A stretch of 64,000 nt of DNA from Chamaelirium japonicum (taxonomy: Eukaryota; Streptophyta; Magnoliopsida; Liliales; Melanthiaceae). The position numbers and the translations under genes are program-made. Below are positions 1-12,149 of the stretch, piece by piece. The notes under the pieces are model-generated. The model saw only the letters and a list, made by a program, of their open reading frames with translations. It ran no database searches and was not told the DNA's origin. Position 1 is the first letter of the stretch, and the number at the start of each line of letters is the position of its first letter. The stretch covers positions 7,144,042 to 7,208,041 of the forward strand of contig OX393551.1 in NCBI GenBank assembly GCA_947650365.1. Reading direction: 5' to 3'.

Positions 1-240
1 TGAAAAAATGGATTCCATTGATTATTTCTTCCTGTGTTCACTTTCTGTTTCCCCTAATTTAGCAATTAAAATGATGAGCTGCCGAAGGTTTCATACAAAA
101 GCTTCCATTTTACTTGGGGATTCTCTCTGAGCAGTACTGACGCCGTCGAGCAACACAACTAGGCACCAGGTCCACCAAGTCGTCGTCGGCTGCCCCTCCT
201 CGCTTTGGTTGTCCGGCCTCCACATCCGTTGCGTCTCCTC

Positions 241-294
241 TTTGCCACCACATACACACACACACACAAAGAGAGAGAGAGAGAGAGAGAGAGA
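241..294. repeat. (CA)n(GA)n microsatellite
   Basis: A short CA run is followed by a GA run. The ORFs that cross it on both strands are low-complexity artefacts. Confidence 0.8.
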
Positions 295-376
295 TCCGTT
301 AAGGATTTTTCATGTGGTCTCTTGACAAAAAGACAAGGGGCACCACCACTACTGTGTTTTTTTTCTTCTTTTTTTT

Positions 377-640
377 GGGTTATTTTGACTTTGCCCCCCA
401 AATTTTGCCTTGAATTAGACTTTACTCCCCATATTTTCATTAATTAGACTTTACCCCCCAAAACTAACTGTTCCGTCAGCCCACCATCTAAGAGAAAGGG
501 TGAGCTTACGGAAAAGAAATAAAGTTTTGGGGGGTGAGCTGATGGAACAGTTAGTTTTGGGGGGTAAAGTCTAATTAATGAAATATGGGGGGTAAATTCT
601 AATTAAAGGCAAAACTTGGGGGGCAAAGTCAAAATAAACC
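377..640. mobile_element. Foldback MITE in intron 1 of the RsgA-type gene
   Basis: Two arms of about 103 bp (377-480 and 538-640) are near-perfect inverted copies, separated by about 57 bp. Each arm carries runs such as CTTTGCCCCCC and ACTTTACCCCCCA spaced through AT-rich sequence. There is no coding capacity. The structure fits a foldback-type MITE; I could not fix a target-site duplication. Confidence 0.7.
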
Positions 641-1435
641 TTTTTTTTTTACAGCGGGCTGTGTACTGGGCCTGACTGGCTGTGAGCGGAGGAGGGCTGG
701 ACTGAGCTGGGGTTACAGGGACTTTCTCAAATCTCGGAGCCAACTCATGGATCCGCCCATGTAAGCATGTGCCTTCTGTTAGTCTTGCATCATAGGTTGA
801 CCACTAGGTTATTTTTCATTTTAGAGACTAACCTAAAACTCAATCTCATGTGACCCAACCAGGCCAACTTTTTTACTAATGTGTGCTAAGCAAGTTGACT
901 CGACTTGACATAATCGAACACAATTGAGCCTACCGCCCTAACTGAATTGAGTAAACTCCACTAGACACTTCTAAACCCAGGCTTTTTAAATAAGTTATGA
1001 GATCCTACTCATTGGTAAATGTCCTGGAAATCTCAAATCTACATTTTCCAATGATTCAGATATTGGTAAAGTTGCATGTGGACTTATCCTATGCATTTTA
1101 AGAACAAACTATGAAGTAGTCGATGGAATTTTTTTTGTTGAAAGGCTTGCATACTAAATTTATTTGTGGCGTACTGTTTTTCTTTTCATGGTTAACGAGA
1201 ATCTTGAATTGTATTCATATTTGACACAATCCAAGGTCAAGTTGATTGCATGTCAATGGACCTGATTTAGTGTCAACATGGACAGATCTTATATTAAGAT
1301 GCTCTGCTTACTCCCTAACTTGTTTGAATAATTAATGTGCTTACTTTGCTATTATATAATAATGCATACGAAAATAATGATCCAAAACTGGTACCAATAT
1401 GCATAGAATCAAGCACAGTACGCTAGCAGTCTGAC
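641..1435. other. Presumed intron 1 of the RsgA-type gene, no feature seen
   Basis: This is AT-rich sequence downstream (on the minus strand) of the RsgA exon 1 donor. I see no open frame, transposon end or RNA gene. It is inferred to be intron. Confidence 0.4.
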
Positions 1436-2095
1436 CTCAACCCCTGCGAGCTCCGATTTGTTCAGTGCCAACGTGAGCGGAATCCCAGTGGACTCCGCCT
1501 CAACCAAGAACCGTGTCAGAGTGAACGGCTCCAGCTTCGGCTGGTCTATGGAGAAGAGAACCAGAAGATGGTCCACATTGGCGACCGGAGGGTCCAGGAT
1601 CTCCGACCTCCTCCCAAAAACATCTTCAATCATCCCCCTTCGATCCACCCAATCGATCGAACCAATCAGGACCATGTCCCCAACCATAACCCTCCTCCTG
1701 ATCTTCTTCAGCAACGCCCTCACCACGCAGAGCAGCTCCCTCCCGATCCTCGCGTCCTGTACGACTAGGCTAGGGCTCTCGGGAGGTCCACCTGCGGACT
1801 CCACAATCACCCGCATGAAGTTGGCCTGCGCGGCGGCGACCAGGCCGATCGCCTGGTTGGGGAGGAGCTTCGGCGGGACCGGCGAGTCGATGGAATGGGT
1901 GAGTGAAGGGAGCTCTTTGACGGATTCCTTCGCCTTGAGGAGGTTCTTGGGCTTCCGGGGGGTCTCCCGGGCGGAGGTGACTGAAACGATGCGGGCGGCG
2001 GCGCGGCGGAGAAGGGAGGAGGCGACCGCGGGGAGCTGAGGGAGGAATGGGATCGGGCGGTGGCGGAGAATGGGGTGAAAGGACAGGGACGGCAT
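1436..2095 (-). CDS. RsgA-type ribosome biogenesis GTPase, organellar, exon 1 (partial gene)
   Basis: This is the first coding exon (220 codons) of a plant small-ribosomal-subunit biogenesis GTPase of the RsgA/YjeQ family, a circularly permuted GTPase that acts on the 30S subunit, here probably in plastids or mitochondria. Seen: a basic N-terminus rich in R/S/A that fits a transit peptide, then an OB-fold stretch (VMVGDMVLIGSIDW), the family signature RRSEILDPPVANVDHLL, and the G4 motif NKSE at residues 212-215. In this permuted family G4 comes first, so the G1 and G3 motifs must lie on later exons. The frame ends at a consensus donor (GAG|GTCAGA, intron from 1435 downward), in phase 0. No exon 2 with a GxxxxGKS motif is visible down to position 1, so it lies outside the window or has been lost. 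The start is the first ATG before the transit-like region. Confidence 0.85.
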
Positions 2096-2184
2096 TGGAT
2101 TAGAGCCAGTGAGGTAGGGTTCCCAGGTTCGCTAGGGTTAGGGTTTTGCTTTCAAGGAGAAGGAGGTCATCTGAGCGACTGAGC

Positions 2185-2215
<31 letters not shown>

Positions 2216-2340
2216 GTGTGTGCGTGTGTGTGTGTAAGAGAGTAGAAAAAATGGCCTGACGGTGATACCTGATCAGGCAAATCAAACACTGGAGCACACT
2301 GCACACATTGAAGAGAGAGAGGTTGGAGGTTGGCATCAGC
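2096..2340 (-). promoter_or_regulatory. 5' leader of the RsgA-type gene with GA/CA microsatellite
   Basis: Upstream of the RsgA ATG there is a (GA)n tract next to a (CA)n tract on the coding strand (about 2186-2236). Such purine/pyrimidine repeats are common in plant 5' UTRs. No clear TATA box was seen, and the extent of the leader is inferred. Confidence 0.4.
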
Positions 2341-3744
2341 GTTTGTGAATGATTCGTGATACCACCTCAGGAAAAATCACGATTATACCAAAATGTGGTG
2401 TAGGCTGATCAAAGGGCAGGCCAAGGCAGGGTTGGGATCAAATTACCTTTTGTCTTAGAAAGTAGGTCCTAGTACTATCCTAATCCTTCAGGGTCAGAAA
2501 ATGATAGACCCTACCTCGACTCTTTAAGGACCAAATTGATAGCATTAAGATAAGGATTATCAACATATCTATTTATTCAATTAGGTCATTAAAGAATGAT
2601 TAAATCTTTTTCTTTCTTCCTAAACAACTCTTATGTCAATGTCTTTAGGCTTTTGGCATTCATTTAAAACGCTACTCATTTTTTTGTGCTTGAGACTGAT
2701 AATACAGCTTAAAAGGTATTATAAGACTTATGAGTGTTATATAATACTTCTAATACTAATATATCCAAACTTGAAACTCCAATTTCTATAGGGTTACAGT
2801 GACTAACCGATTAATGACTAATTAGTTCTACTTAACTGTTGATTTAGCCTCTTAATAAGTATTATATGTATATATATTATATAATTTATGTATATGGAGG
2901 GCAGGGCCAGGCCATAGGTTTCCTTGGCCCAGCCCTCATCTTGGAGGGCTTATGAAAACTGGGCTCGGCTCGGCCCGCAGGGCCTTAGTGAGCATGACTT
3001 TAGAGGGCTTTAGAGGGCTGGGCTGGGCCGGGGCAAGGTACTCTCTCCAAAGGGCCAGATTGACAGGTCTACTGGCCAAGAGGGAGAGAGAGAGAGGATG
3101 GGGTCGAGGGGTTTACCTTTTATTTATGTCTTCACTTGCTTATGTGACTGATTATTTAACATGAAAGAATCCTAGACAAGTGATGTATTTTTAGGGGGGT
3201 AATTTTATGGGGGTAATTTTATGGGGGAGTTGGTGAGTGATCCCCAACAAGATATCATTTAAAGCGACAAGACAAATAAATGTTGTGGATGAAAAGTGAA
3301 AACGGCGTCCACAACATTTTAAATTTTCTTTTGAATGTCATCATTTTCTCTAAACCTACAGAACCTAACTAAACCTCTGCCATTGGAGCTGCTCGCCACT
3401 GCCGAAGCTGCTCACCGCTGCCGACGAACCGAACCTAAACCTAATCCTAAACCCAAGATCTATAGGTCGGATGAACCCTATACCTAGGAATTCTAAACTT
3501 AACCGAACCCCTCCATCCCCTGTTTCTTTTCGTCTCCGTTGCTTGCTGCCACCGGGGCAGCGGCGGTGAGCAACTAAGACTAAAGATCACGTCGGATGTC
3601 ACCGTCATCTCTACTACTCACGCTCAAAGGAGATGGGAGGAGAGTAGGGCATTTTCAGATTTCTGAAGATGATCAGGGACTTAACATTCACAAGGATTTC
3701 TCGATGTCTTTTGCGTTCCATATTTATTATGTCATGGATTAATC
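2341..3744. other. Intergenic sequence
   Basis: This is mostly AT-rich DNA. Around 2896-3060 lies a G/C-rich patch with repeated GGGCTGGGCC-like motifs, which resembles the subterminal repeats of plant MITEs but has no ends I can define. Around 3192-3230 the phrase GGGGGTAATTTTAT is repeated. No gene was recognised. Confidence 0.4.
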
Positions 3745-4575
3745 ACCAATTAACCCTAATTCTATTCGTGCCCCAAAATTACTTTGCATGTCATTTTTCC
3801 CATTAGGTTTCCAGCCCCTCCCCCCCCCCCCCCCCCCCCCCTCCATCTCCCATGATGACCCAAATGCCCTTGCCTCTACCCCCGTTTTGTATCCCACCTT
3901 GAGCCCACACCCAACCTTACCGGCGAGCATCAGCAGTAGGGGGAGGAGGAGGACGAGGTGGGGGAAGATGGAGGAGGACAAGGAGAAAGGTGGCAGCTGT
4001 GAGGAAGATGGAGGTAGGAGGAGGAAGAGGAAAGGTGGTGGCTCCGATGGTGTCCATGCTCCGCCCCCCCCCCCCCCCCCCTCACGGCAAACCTCCCTAT
4101 CTTCGACAAGCTTCATAATCTATGGACTTTTTTTATTTTTTTAATATTTAGGGCTTCGGTGGGGAAGATGAAAGAGGAGGAGAAAGCGACAACAGTGGAG
4201 ATGGTTGAGGAGGAAAAGGTGAGGTAGATGAAGGAGGAAGGGGGGAGAAGGATGGAGAAGATGGAGCAGGGAAGAGGTGTCAGTGGTGGCAGGCTCCACA
4301 AGCGATGGTGGTTATGGGCTCCACGAGCTCATCCCCTCAACTCCATAAGTGGAGGCTGCTCCGGCAGTGATGGGGAAGGAGGAGGGGAAGAGGAAGCGGC
4401 TCCGGCGGTGGCGGCTCCGGTAGTGTAGAAGGGGAGGAAGAAGGCAATTGAGGGTAGTTTTGGGTTTTTATTTTTGGGGTTTACGTGTATGAATGGGGTA
4501 TGAGGTGGGAAATCAATTTTTTGGGGAAATGAGGTATGTGTAGTAATTATGGGGTATGAATAGTAATTACTTTTT
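3745..4575. mobile_element. Possible foldback element with poly-C and purine-rich core
   Basis: The left edge (CTATTCGTGCCCC...AATTACT, about 3763-3785) resembles the reverse complement of the right edge (4520-4570), giving imperfect inverted arms. The interior holds two poly-C runs (3821-3841, 4064-4081) and a GGA/GGC-rich tract. The opposing ORFs inside are composition artefacts. No TSD was identified, so the call is tentative. Confidence 0.4.
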
Positions 4576-4576
4576 T

Positions 4577-5186
4577 GGGGGTAGTGTTACAAATTGCTAA
4601 GCAGCTACAGGTTAAAGACAAAGATGGAACCTCGGACCATTATCAAGAATACATACAACCCGAATAGTGTCGGAAAACACAGACTGTAATGAGCGAGGCA
4701 ATTGAGTGTAGTGACATGGGTAGCTAACCAGTCAGATGCAAAATTACCTTCCTAAAAGATATGGGTGATGTGATCAGAGCAGATAAAAGCAATTAGATTC
4801 TGAACATTAGCGATCAGTGGCAAGAAAGTAGTAGAAGTCTCGGTCAAGGCTTGAATAACAGCTGCAGAATCACCCTCGATCTGTAAAATTTGATGAGTGA
4901 TGGAGTTGAATAAACACAAGAATACATTTCCATAGAACGTGTGATTCCGTCACCAAAATAGAAGTAGTAATTAGGAGATGTTGCGAGCATTGAGAGTGTG
5001 ACCTTCAAAATTGTAGAGCATAAATCATGCACCTGCCTTACCCCGATTATAATATGCTAACCCATCAAAATTGAGTTCAACCATGGCAACTGATGGAGGA
5101 GTCAATTTGACATATATAGCTTCCTTGAAGCAAAGAGGAATGGAAAATTGAGAAGCGAAGTGGAACTCAAGATGAGATACCTATGT
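4577..5186 (-). pseudogene. LINE-A, RNase H end (3' segment)
   Basis: The minus strand, with frame changes, reads as the C-terminal RNase H-like domain of an L1-type plant LINE: VELNFDGL, then GKAGAW, then the characteristic IEGDSAAVIQAL, then ASDWLATH. Frameshifts and stops are present, so it is inactive. A short T-run at 4571-4576 may be the remnant of its poly(A) tail. The segment stops abruptly at 5186, where the gypsy LTR begins; the same LINE resumes at 18178. Confidence 0.75.
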
Positions 5187-6161
5187 TGATGCAGCATGAT
5201 CAGAACCATCAAATCATCACCGCATCTTCAGTTCGATGCCAGGGATCTTTTATTTCAATTATTTTATTTTATGCATGGAAGACATTATCCATATGAGGAC
5301 TGGTAGCCGTTTATTTCAGTTTTTGGCCCATTTATATGTTTTTGGCCTATTTTCCGCACTTAGTATTAGTCATGTTCTTGCCCAATTCATGGGGGATTTA
5401 TATGATCTCATCCGAGGGCTTTCCGGATTGAATCCAGGTCTTCTCGGGTGAGTTTTCTATATTTTAATAATAAAATCTGGGTGTCTGTGTTTGCGGGGTA
5501 CTAACGGACGGGATTATGTCTCGAAACCGACGGTTGATAGCAAAATAACTTAAATTTGATGACCTGACATCAATTGGGCTTCAATTAGGGCTTCCGAAGG
5601 ATCCGGCTTCTCTCGACGTCCAGCCTTGCTCCGTGTGCGAGATCATCGGCGCATCCTCGCATCGACCCACGGCAGAAACTCCAGACACTATCTATCCGTT
5701 TATCTTATTTTTTCTTCGCTTCCGCATCGTTTTCACTTATTTCATTGCCTCTGCTCCATATCGCAACTGTACCTATCCCGTTTTATCTCTAGTTGAAGCC
5801 CTAATATATGCCTAATCATTATATTTGCTATCTTTAGTCTGTTGGTAACCCTAGCAAGCATACTTAGCCTATTTTATATAAAATCTGATGCAAACCTCTC
5901 TTTAAAATTCGATATCTATTGCTGCGATTTAACTTCTTATATGCTGAAATTTATTTTCGTGATAATATTGCATCTTATATTGTTAGATTTTAAATCATGC
6001 TTTATGTTGAATGCATAGAACTCTAATCCTACGTGAAATAGCCTGTGTTTGCTGCCTTTTGGAGTCATATGGCGATATATTGATAAATAAATCTTAGTTG
6101 TTGACCAAAGGGAACCCTAAAGGGCTTAAGATTGTAGCGCCCCTTATCGGTGCCTACATCA
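5187..6161 (+). repeat. 5' LTR of the gypsy element (internally deleted)
   Basis: This LTR of 975 bp starts TGATGCAGC and ends CTACATCA. Compared with the 3' LTR it lacks about 400 bp between TTAGGGCT and TTCCGAAGG (junction near 5590). Confidence 0.9.
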
Positions 6162-6164
6162 AGT

Positions 6165-6176
6165 TGGTATCAGAGC
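6165..6176 (+). promoter_or_regulatory. Primer binding site (initiator tRNA-Met)
   Basis: TGGTATCAGAGC lies 3 bp after the 5' LTR and is complementary to the 3' end of plant initiator tRNA-Met, the usual minus-strand primer of such retrotransposons. Confidence 0.9.
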
Positions 6177-6449
6177 TCGAAAGAACATGTTCGAGTTTCT
6201 TTGGAGTGCTAAATTTCAGCAAACCATCACCTTCTTCTTTATTGATTTTTCATAGTGCATAGCCTTGTGTGCTTGAAATTGCATCTAGTACTAGGATTGC
6301 ATCGTGTGAAACATCTGCAATTGTATAATCCTTTGCATATCTCATAATCCATGGCTAATCGTATCTATCTGCACTGGGATGCCCAGAATCAATGATGTTT
6401 TTCAGGTCCACAACCTCGTGGTGCTTGGTAAGAAGCGACCCAAAATACT

Positions 6450-8174
6450 TTGGATCAACATGCAATCTTGTTCCAAGAGATCACGGATAGGCTTGGACTA
6501 CTTCTACAAGATAGAGGCATCAACCCTCAGACCCGACCGGTCAAAGAGAACCCGAGAGGGGCAGAAGTCAATCCAAATGTCGAGGTTCATAGGGTCATAG
6601 AGTCGGATCAAAGCCAGGGCTTGAATCAAAACCCGGTTCCAGTCCCACCTCAGAACCAGAACCTAGCCTTACCTCAAAATTAGAACTGATACCAACCACA
6701 AGAGCGAAATCGGGCTGACTATTTTGATTCACGCCCTGAGTCTGAAGCTGAGTTGAATGAGTCCGACATAGACTTTGAACGAGAGTACGTTCAGTTCGGT
6801 CATCCCAAAAACCCTAAAGAGCGACATGTACGTGATCAGCACGGCATGGAAGAGCGCCTTGTGCGAGCCCTTGAGAGATCCCAAGGTTATGGAGTCCGAG
6901 TTGACATCGATGATTTTAGGGGAAGCCATGATGCTGATGCATTCCTTGATTGGATAGAAAGCGTCAAGCACTTCTTTGAGTGGAAAGATCTCTCTAACGA
7001 TCAAAAAGTCAAACTCGTGGCAACTAAACTAAAAGGAGCCGCTTTGGTTTAGTGGCGAGAATTGCAAACGAGTCGCCTCAGGAAAGGAAAACAAAAGGTC
7101 ACAACGTGGACCAAGATGCAACTAAAGTACCTCCCTCTTGACTACCGTACTTCTCTATACCAGAGGTTGCTTAGCCTGAAACAAGGCAATCGAAGTGTAC
7201 AGGAGTATACTGAAGAGTTTGAAATCCTGACCATTCTGAACGCCATCCCGAAAGACGATGAACAGAAGGCTACACGCTACGTCTCGAGATTGCGCTATCA
7301 AATTCAGGATGCGCTAGCAATGCAGACCATCCTCACTGTGATGGAAGTATCTAGGAAAGCTCTCAAGGCCGAGAGGATTCAACAATGGGCCTTTAGGAAA
7401 GAAGTTGCCCCTAGAGTACCCCTAGGCGCCCCTTCAACTAGAAGAGGAGCACCTCCTACCAGTGTCACCCCACCTGTTTCCACTCCGACTACAACTCCAG
7501 TAAGAACCAATCAACCCCTTGGTCAGGTTAAACAACCAAGTCGTGAGCGAGGTGCAATAGGGAGTCAACCACCCAGAGCGATTTACAAGTGCTTCGAGTG
7601 TGGAGAAGTAGGACATCTCATTACTCAATGCCTAAAAAGGAGACCTCAGACTCATCTGACAGAAAGTGAAGAGCCGATTGAGGAAACCCTAAACAACATG
7701 GTTGAAGAAGAGTATAATGATGATCCTAGAGATGCTGACTATCAGGAGTATAACGAAACACATGATGTCGTCGCTGAAGCTGACGAGGCAACGCATGCAC
7801 TAGTCATGCATCGTGTTTTGTCAACACCTAAAGCCCCTGACCCAGATCGATGGCTTAGAAGGAACATCTTCCACACCACTTGTACATCAAAAGGGAGGCA
7901 TTATGTCCTCATCATAGACAGTGGTAGTACTGAAAACTTAGTCGTCCGGATCATGGTTGACAAGTTAGGGCTCAAGACGGAGAAGCTAGTCAAGCCATAC
8001 TACTTGTTTTGGTTTAAGAAAGGATCAAATGTCGCTATTAAAGAGCGATGCCTAGTCGAGTACACCATTGGCAAAATATATAAGGAAGCCGTTTGGTGTG
8101 ACATGGCGCCCTTGGACATTTGTCATATTCTGTTGGGTCAACCGTGGCAGTACGACAGAAGGACAAAGCATTGA
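6450..8174 (+). pseudogene. gag-protease region of the gypsy element
   Basis: From 6450 the frame reads as a gag polyprotein: an acidic N-terminal part, then a capsid core (DDFRGSHDADAFLDWIES, then RLLSLKQGNRSVQEYTEEF). A CX2CX4HX4C zinc knuckle (CFECGEVGHLITQC) follows near 7590-7635, then an aspartic protease with DSGST near 7918-7932. Stops interrupt it after LALPQN (about 6681) and after AALV (about 7051), and the frame shifts near 8160 before RT. The domain order is typical of Ty3/gypsy. The stops make this a pseudogene. Confidence 0.88.
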
Positions 8175-9440
8175 TTTAGTCCCAGGAGTGAAACTACCTC
8201 ACCTTCCTCACTACCGAATGAGTTCGTCTGAATATGAGGAGATGCGTCGACAGGTTATCGAGTTACTACAAAAAAGACTAATCCAAGAGAGTATGAGTCC
8301 ATGCGTAATACCTGCACTCCTAACTCCCAAGAAGGATGGGACATAAAGAATGTTCATAGACTGTCGTGCCATTAATCGAATAACAGTCAAGTATAGATTT
8401 TTGATTCCCTGATTGGATGATATGCTTGACATGTTACATGGTGCGAAAATCTTTTCAAAAATTGATCTTCATAGTGGTTATCATCAGATTCGCATACGAC
8501 CCGGTGACGAATGGAAGACTGTCTTTAAAACCCGAAAAGGACTGTATGAATAGTTAGTAATGCCATTTGGTCTATCGAATGCACCAAGTACCTTTATGAG
8601 GTTTATGAATCAGGTGCTCAGACATTCATAGGAATGTTCGTTGTCGTATACTTTAATGACATCCTTATCTATAGTATGACATCTGAACAACATGTCGAGC
8701 AGTTGCTAGAAGTCCTGAAAACGCAAAGGAAAGATAAGCTGTACATCAATCTGAAGAAGTGCACCTTTCTGACAGATAGGTTGATCTTTCTAGGCTACAT
8801 CATGTGCTCCGAAGGGATACGGGTCAACCCAGAGAAGGTCGAAGCCATCAAGTCATGGCCAGTTCCAAAGAACGTTAGTGATGTGCGACGGTTCCATGGT
8901 CTAGCATCATTTTATTGCAGATTCATTAAGACCTTTAGTTCTATCATTGCACCTCTCACGAATTGTATGAAGAAGGGCAGTTTCCTTTGAACCTCGAAGT
9001 CAAAGCGAGTTATGATCTCATCAAGACCAAGATGATGAGTGCTCTAGTTTTGGCACTCACAAACTTTGATAAGGTCTTTGAGATTGATTGTGATGCCTCT
9101 CACGTCGGGATATGAGCAGTCCTTAGTCGAGAGGGACGTCCCATCGCATTTTTCAGCGAGAAGCTGAATGTCGTGCATTTGAATTACTTGACATACAACA
9201 TTGAGTTTTACGCGATTGTTCAAGCCCTCAAGCACTGGAGGCATTACTTGATCCAGCAAGAATTTGTGCTCAATTCTGACCACGAAGCACTTCGCTATCT
9301 AAAGTCTTAGTATAACTTGAACCAACGTCATGCTAAGTGGTCAAATTTATTGCAAGAGTACACATTCAACTACATATATAAGGCTAGAGTCCTGAACAGA
9401 GCTGCTGACGCTTTGAGTCGACGAGGCTTGATGCTAGTCA
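8150..9440 (+). pseudogene. Reverse transcriptase and RNase H of the gypsy element
   Basis: RT motifs in order: [47 protein letters not shown] and YFNDILIYS. RNase H follows (CDAS, AFFSEKL, LNSDHEAL, NRAADALSRRG). The catalytic YxDD box reads YFND: the first Asp is Asn (codon AAT, 8655-8657), which would abolish activity. Stops occur near 8344, 8409, 8552, 8628, 9114 and 9308. Most fall where the family usually has W, Q, R or G codons one or two transitions from a stop, which fits deamination of methylated cytosines. Confidence 0.9.
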
Positions 9441-9559
9441 CTTTACAGCCCATCATTGTTTCTTTTGATGCTCTGAAAGCAATATACGTGACTGATCCGT
9501 ACTTCGGTCCCATCTGGGAATCATGTCGGGAAACGGGCACTAATCCTACGGCATTCTAG

Positions 9560-10308
9560 ATCATCCAAGAGGGATTCTTGTTCCGTGGAACCTGCCTGTG
9601 CATCTCTGAGTGTTCCGTTCGCGATAGTCTTGTTCAGAACACCCATGAAGGGACTGCCTCTGAGCAAAACCCTAATGAATCTTTTAGAGATACGTTAATC
9701 CACGAATTACACGGAAGTAATTTGAGAGGTCATTTTGGCCAAACCAAAATAATTGAGTCAGTGGAGAGACGCTACTTTTGGCCACACTTAAGAAAAGACG
9801 TCGTTAAGTTTGTGCAACGATGTCGAACCTGTCAAATGTTCAAAGGCAGAAAGCAAAACACAGGTCTGTACATTCCTCTATCAATCCCTGCTCGTCCTTG
9901 GGAGGATATCACCATGGATTTCATTGTGGGTCTACCCCGAACAATTCGGCGCGTAGATTCAATCTTTGTCGTTGTAGATCGATTTTCTAAAATGGCACAT
10001 TTCGTACTATGTAGGAAAACTTCTGATGCATCTCATGTAGCTGAGTTATTCTTTAGGAAAGTTGTTCTTTAATATGGCATTCCACGGTCATTAACATCTG
10101 ATAGGGATACTAGATTTTTAAGCCACTTTTGGCGTACTCTTTGGTCAAAACTAGGAACTAAACTTCAATACAGTAGCGCGTATCACCCTCAAACTGATGG
10201 GCAAACGGAAGTTGTCAATCGTAGCCTTGGGGATATGCTTCGATGTCTAGCTTGTGAAAGACCGAAACAGTGGGATGCAGTTTTACCACAAGCTGAATTT
10301 GCATATAA
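9560..10308 (+). pseudogene. Integrase of the gypsy element, N-terminal part
   Basis: This stretch holds the integrase zinc-binding HHCC region (H in LHGSN and [13 protein letters not shown]), the catalytic-core start (TMDFIVGLP), the second Asp (TSDRDTRF) and the E-bearing [14 protein letters not shown] stop lies near 10070. The frame is cut at 10308 by the Harbinger element and resumes in phase at 16101. Confidence 0.88.
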
Positions 10309-10934
10309 AGTCTGTTCTTTTCGCGAGTAAAAGATCACCTAGGAAAATTAATTTCCTAGGCAACATATTACATATGCAATTGATGTCCCAGGAAAAAAAA
10401 TTCTGGTGTTCTTTTGCATTGGAAAATTTTAACACTTTTTCCTGAGACATCAATTTCTAGTGTTCTTTTGGACCCTGAAAAAATTAAAATATAAAAAATT
10501 TATTGTCTCGTAAAAAATATGGGACAATACATTTATTTCAGATTCAACTTATTTTCTTTGAGATTCAACTTGCAGTCTTCATGCATTTGTAAATGTTCCC
10601 CAACCTGTAGTATCAAATAACCATTTCAAAATTACTTTTTTACCCGCAAATATGTTTGCATGTGCAGACACACAAACACATTGCCAACACGACTTGCAAG
10701 CAGTAACAATCACCACCAAACTCAACAATATCATAATTCCACTAGCTTCAATTAACAAAAGAGACAACATTCTACAATTATCAAAACATTATACTAGACA
10801 TCCAAGGCCAATTTAGAATCTTAGGAAATAAAATCCAACATACGACATATATCATAACTGACAATAAGTAACCCAATCTAGATAAGTACTTAAGTAATTA
10901 TTAACTTATTTTGAAATCATAAACAAGTTAATCA

Positions 10935-11902
10935 TTACGAAAGACGCTTTATCAGCCACGCCCTTCGCATGCCCTCTGGTAATGCCAGAAAAAAGTTCAC
11001 CTTCTTGGAGTCCAACGATAGAAACTCAGTTGTATCTACTTTGAAACTTTCATCTAATTCTTCAATTTTCATCACCTCATCCATCAACTTGTTGACTTCC
11101 ACCTTTTTCGATGTGGCCTGAATAGCATCTACAAGCACTATTATTATAGAGACGATCTCAGACATTTCCTCAGCACATGAATCATATGTTTTCTTCCTCT
11201 TTTTATTTGATCCGGTACTACCCCGACTTGATGGAGGTACTGCTCGTGGTGCCGGAGATGAATTTGTAGTATTATTTTCATCATTGTGTAAGTCAAATGT
11301 AGAATCTAGATCATCCAATCCCATATCCTCCAATATAGCTGAATGTTCTTCGGCTATTTCAGCTTCAATGCCAGACATTGCACCAACGCCAGTTGCTTAG
11401 TTATTTTCAATGATAATGGCGAGTTTATCGTAATATGGTATAGATTTATTACGGTATTGTGCTGCCCTAGAGTGACTCTGTAAAAATAAACTTATTTAAA
11501 AAAATATTAGAATAATTTTTATGAATATAAAATGTATTATTTAAAATTTTTATATATCTTAAGGTAATCATTCCATGCACTGTCTAGTGCATCTAGCATC
11601 TTAGTGATGTCGTTCCATCCAAAGCCGCTTTGATTTAGGAGATCCGCTATTATAGTGTATGTTTTCCTCCAAGTCTTTATACGGCTTCGGATGTTATCTT
11701 TAGTCATTTTACTTTATAATCGAGTCTCGATTACATCAATGACAGCTTGAAAAACTTGTGGTTTCCAACCATTCTCAACCTTATTACCCTTGTGATATTC
11801 TTCAACAAATGCATTCATTGCCACTCGATCCATATCTTGTGTCCATGTCGCATACTTATTCTTTGTTGCTTGTGTGCTTGACTGACTCATCCTAATAAAC
11901 AA
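10935..11902 (-). pseudogene. PIF/Harbinger ORF1, Myb/SANT-like DNA-binding protein (broken)
   Basis: Reading from 11902 downward, a Myb/SANT-like domain is visible (ATWTQDMDRVAMNAFVEEY, NGWKPQVFQAVI, then after a stop DNIRSRIKTWRKTY and FGWND). An intron (about 11480-11565) follows, then a C-terminal acidic/serine-rich tail with a basic NKKRKK patch and an ending of the ALPEGMRRAWLI type. In this superfamily the ORF1 protein binds the element ends and helps carry the transposase to DNA. Stops near 11714 and 11398 disrupt it. Confidence 0.75.
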
Positions 11903-12149
11903 TTCTCAAATAAACATATAAGTAGGCATAATGTTCAGGATTAGAAAAGTAATAAATATCAAAGCATAAAAGTATATAACTTTATAACAATACTAAAAGA
12001 AGACATTTCATAAACCAATACTCTGACATAACCATTTTATTCATTACATAACTAACAATACTTGTTCATCATTACATAACCATTTTATTACAAACTAAAC
12101 CAATACTCAAACAAAGAAGAAATTTCATAGAATTTTGAAATACATAATT

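Noticed and set aside
3739..4144. Opposing ORFs with poly-Pro and poly-Gly
   Set aside because: They come from poly-C runs and a purine-rich tract in a likely foldback element.
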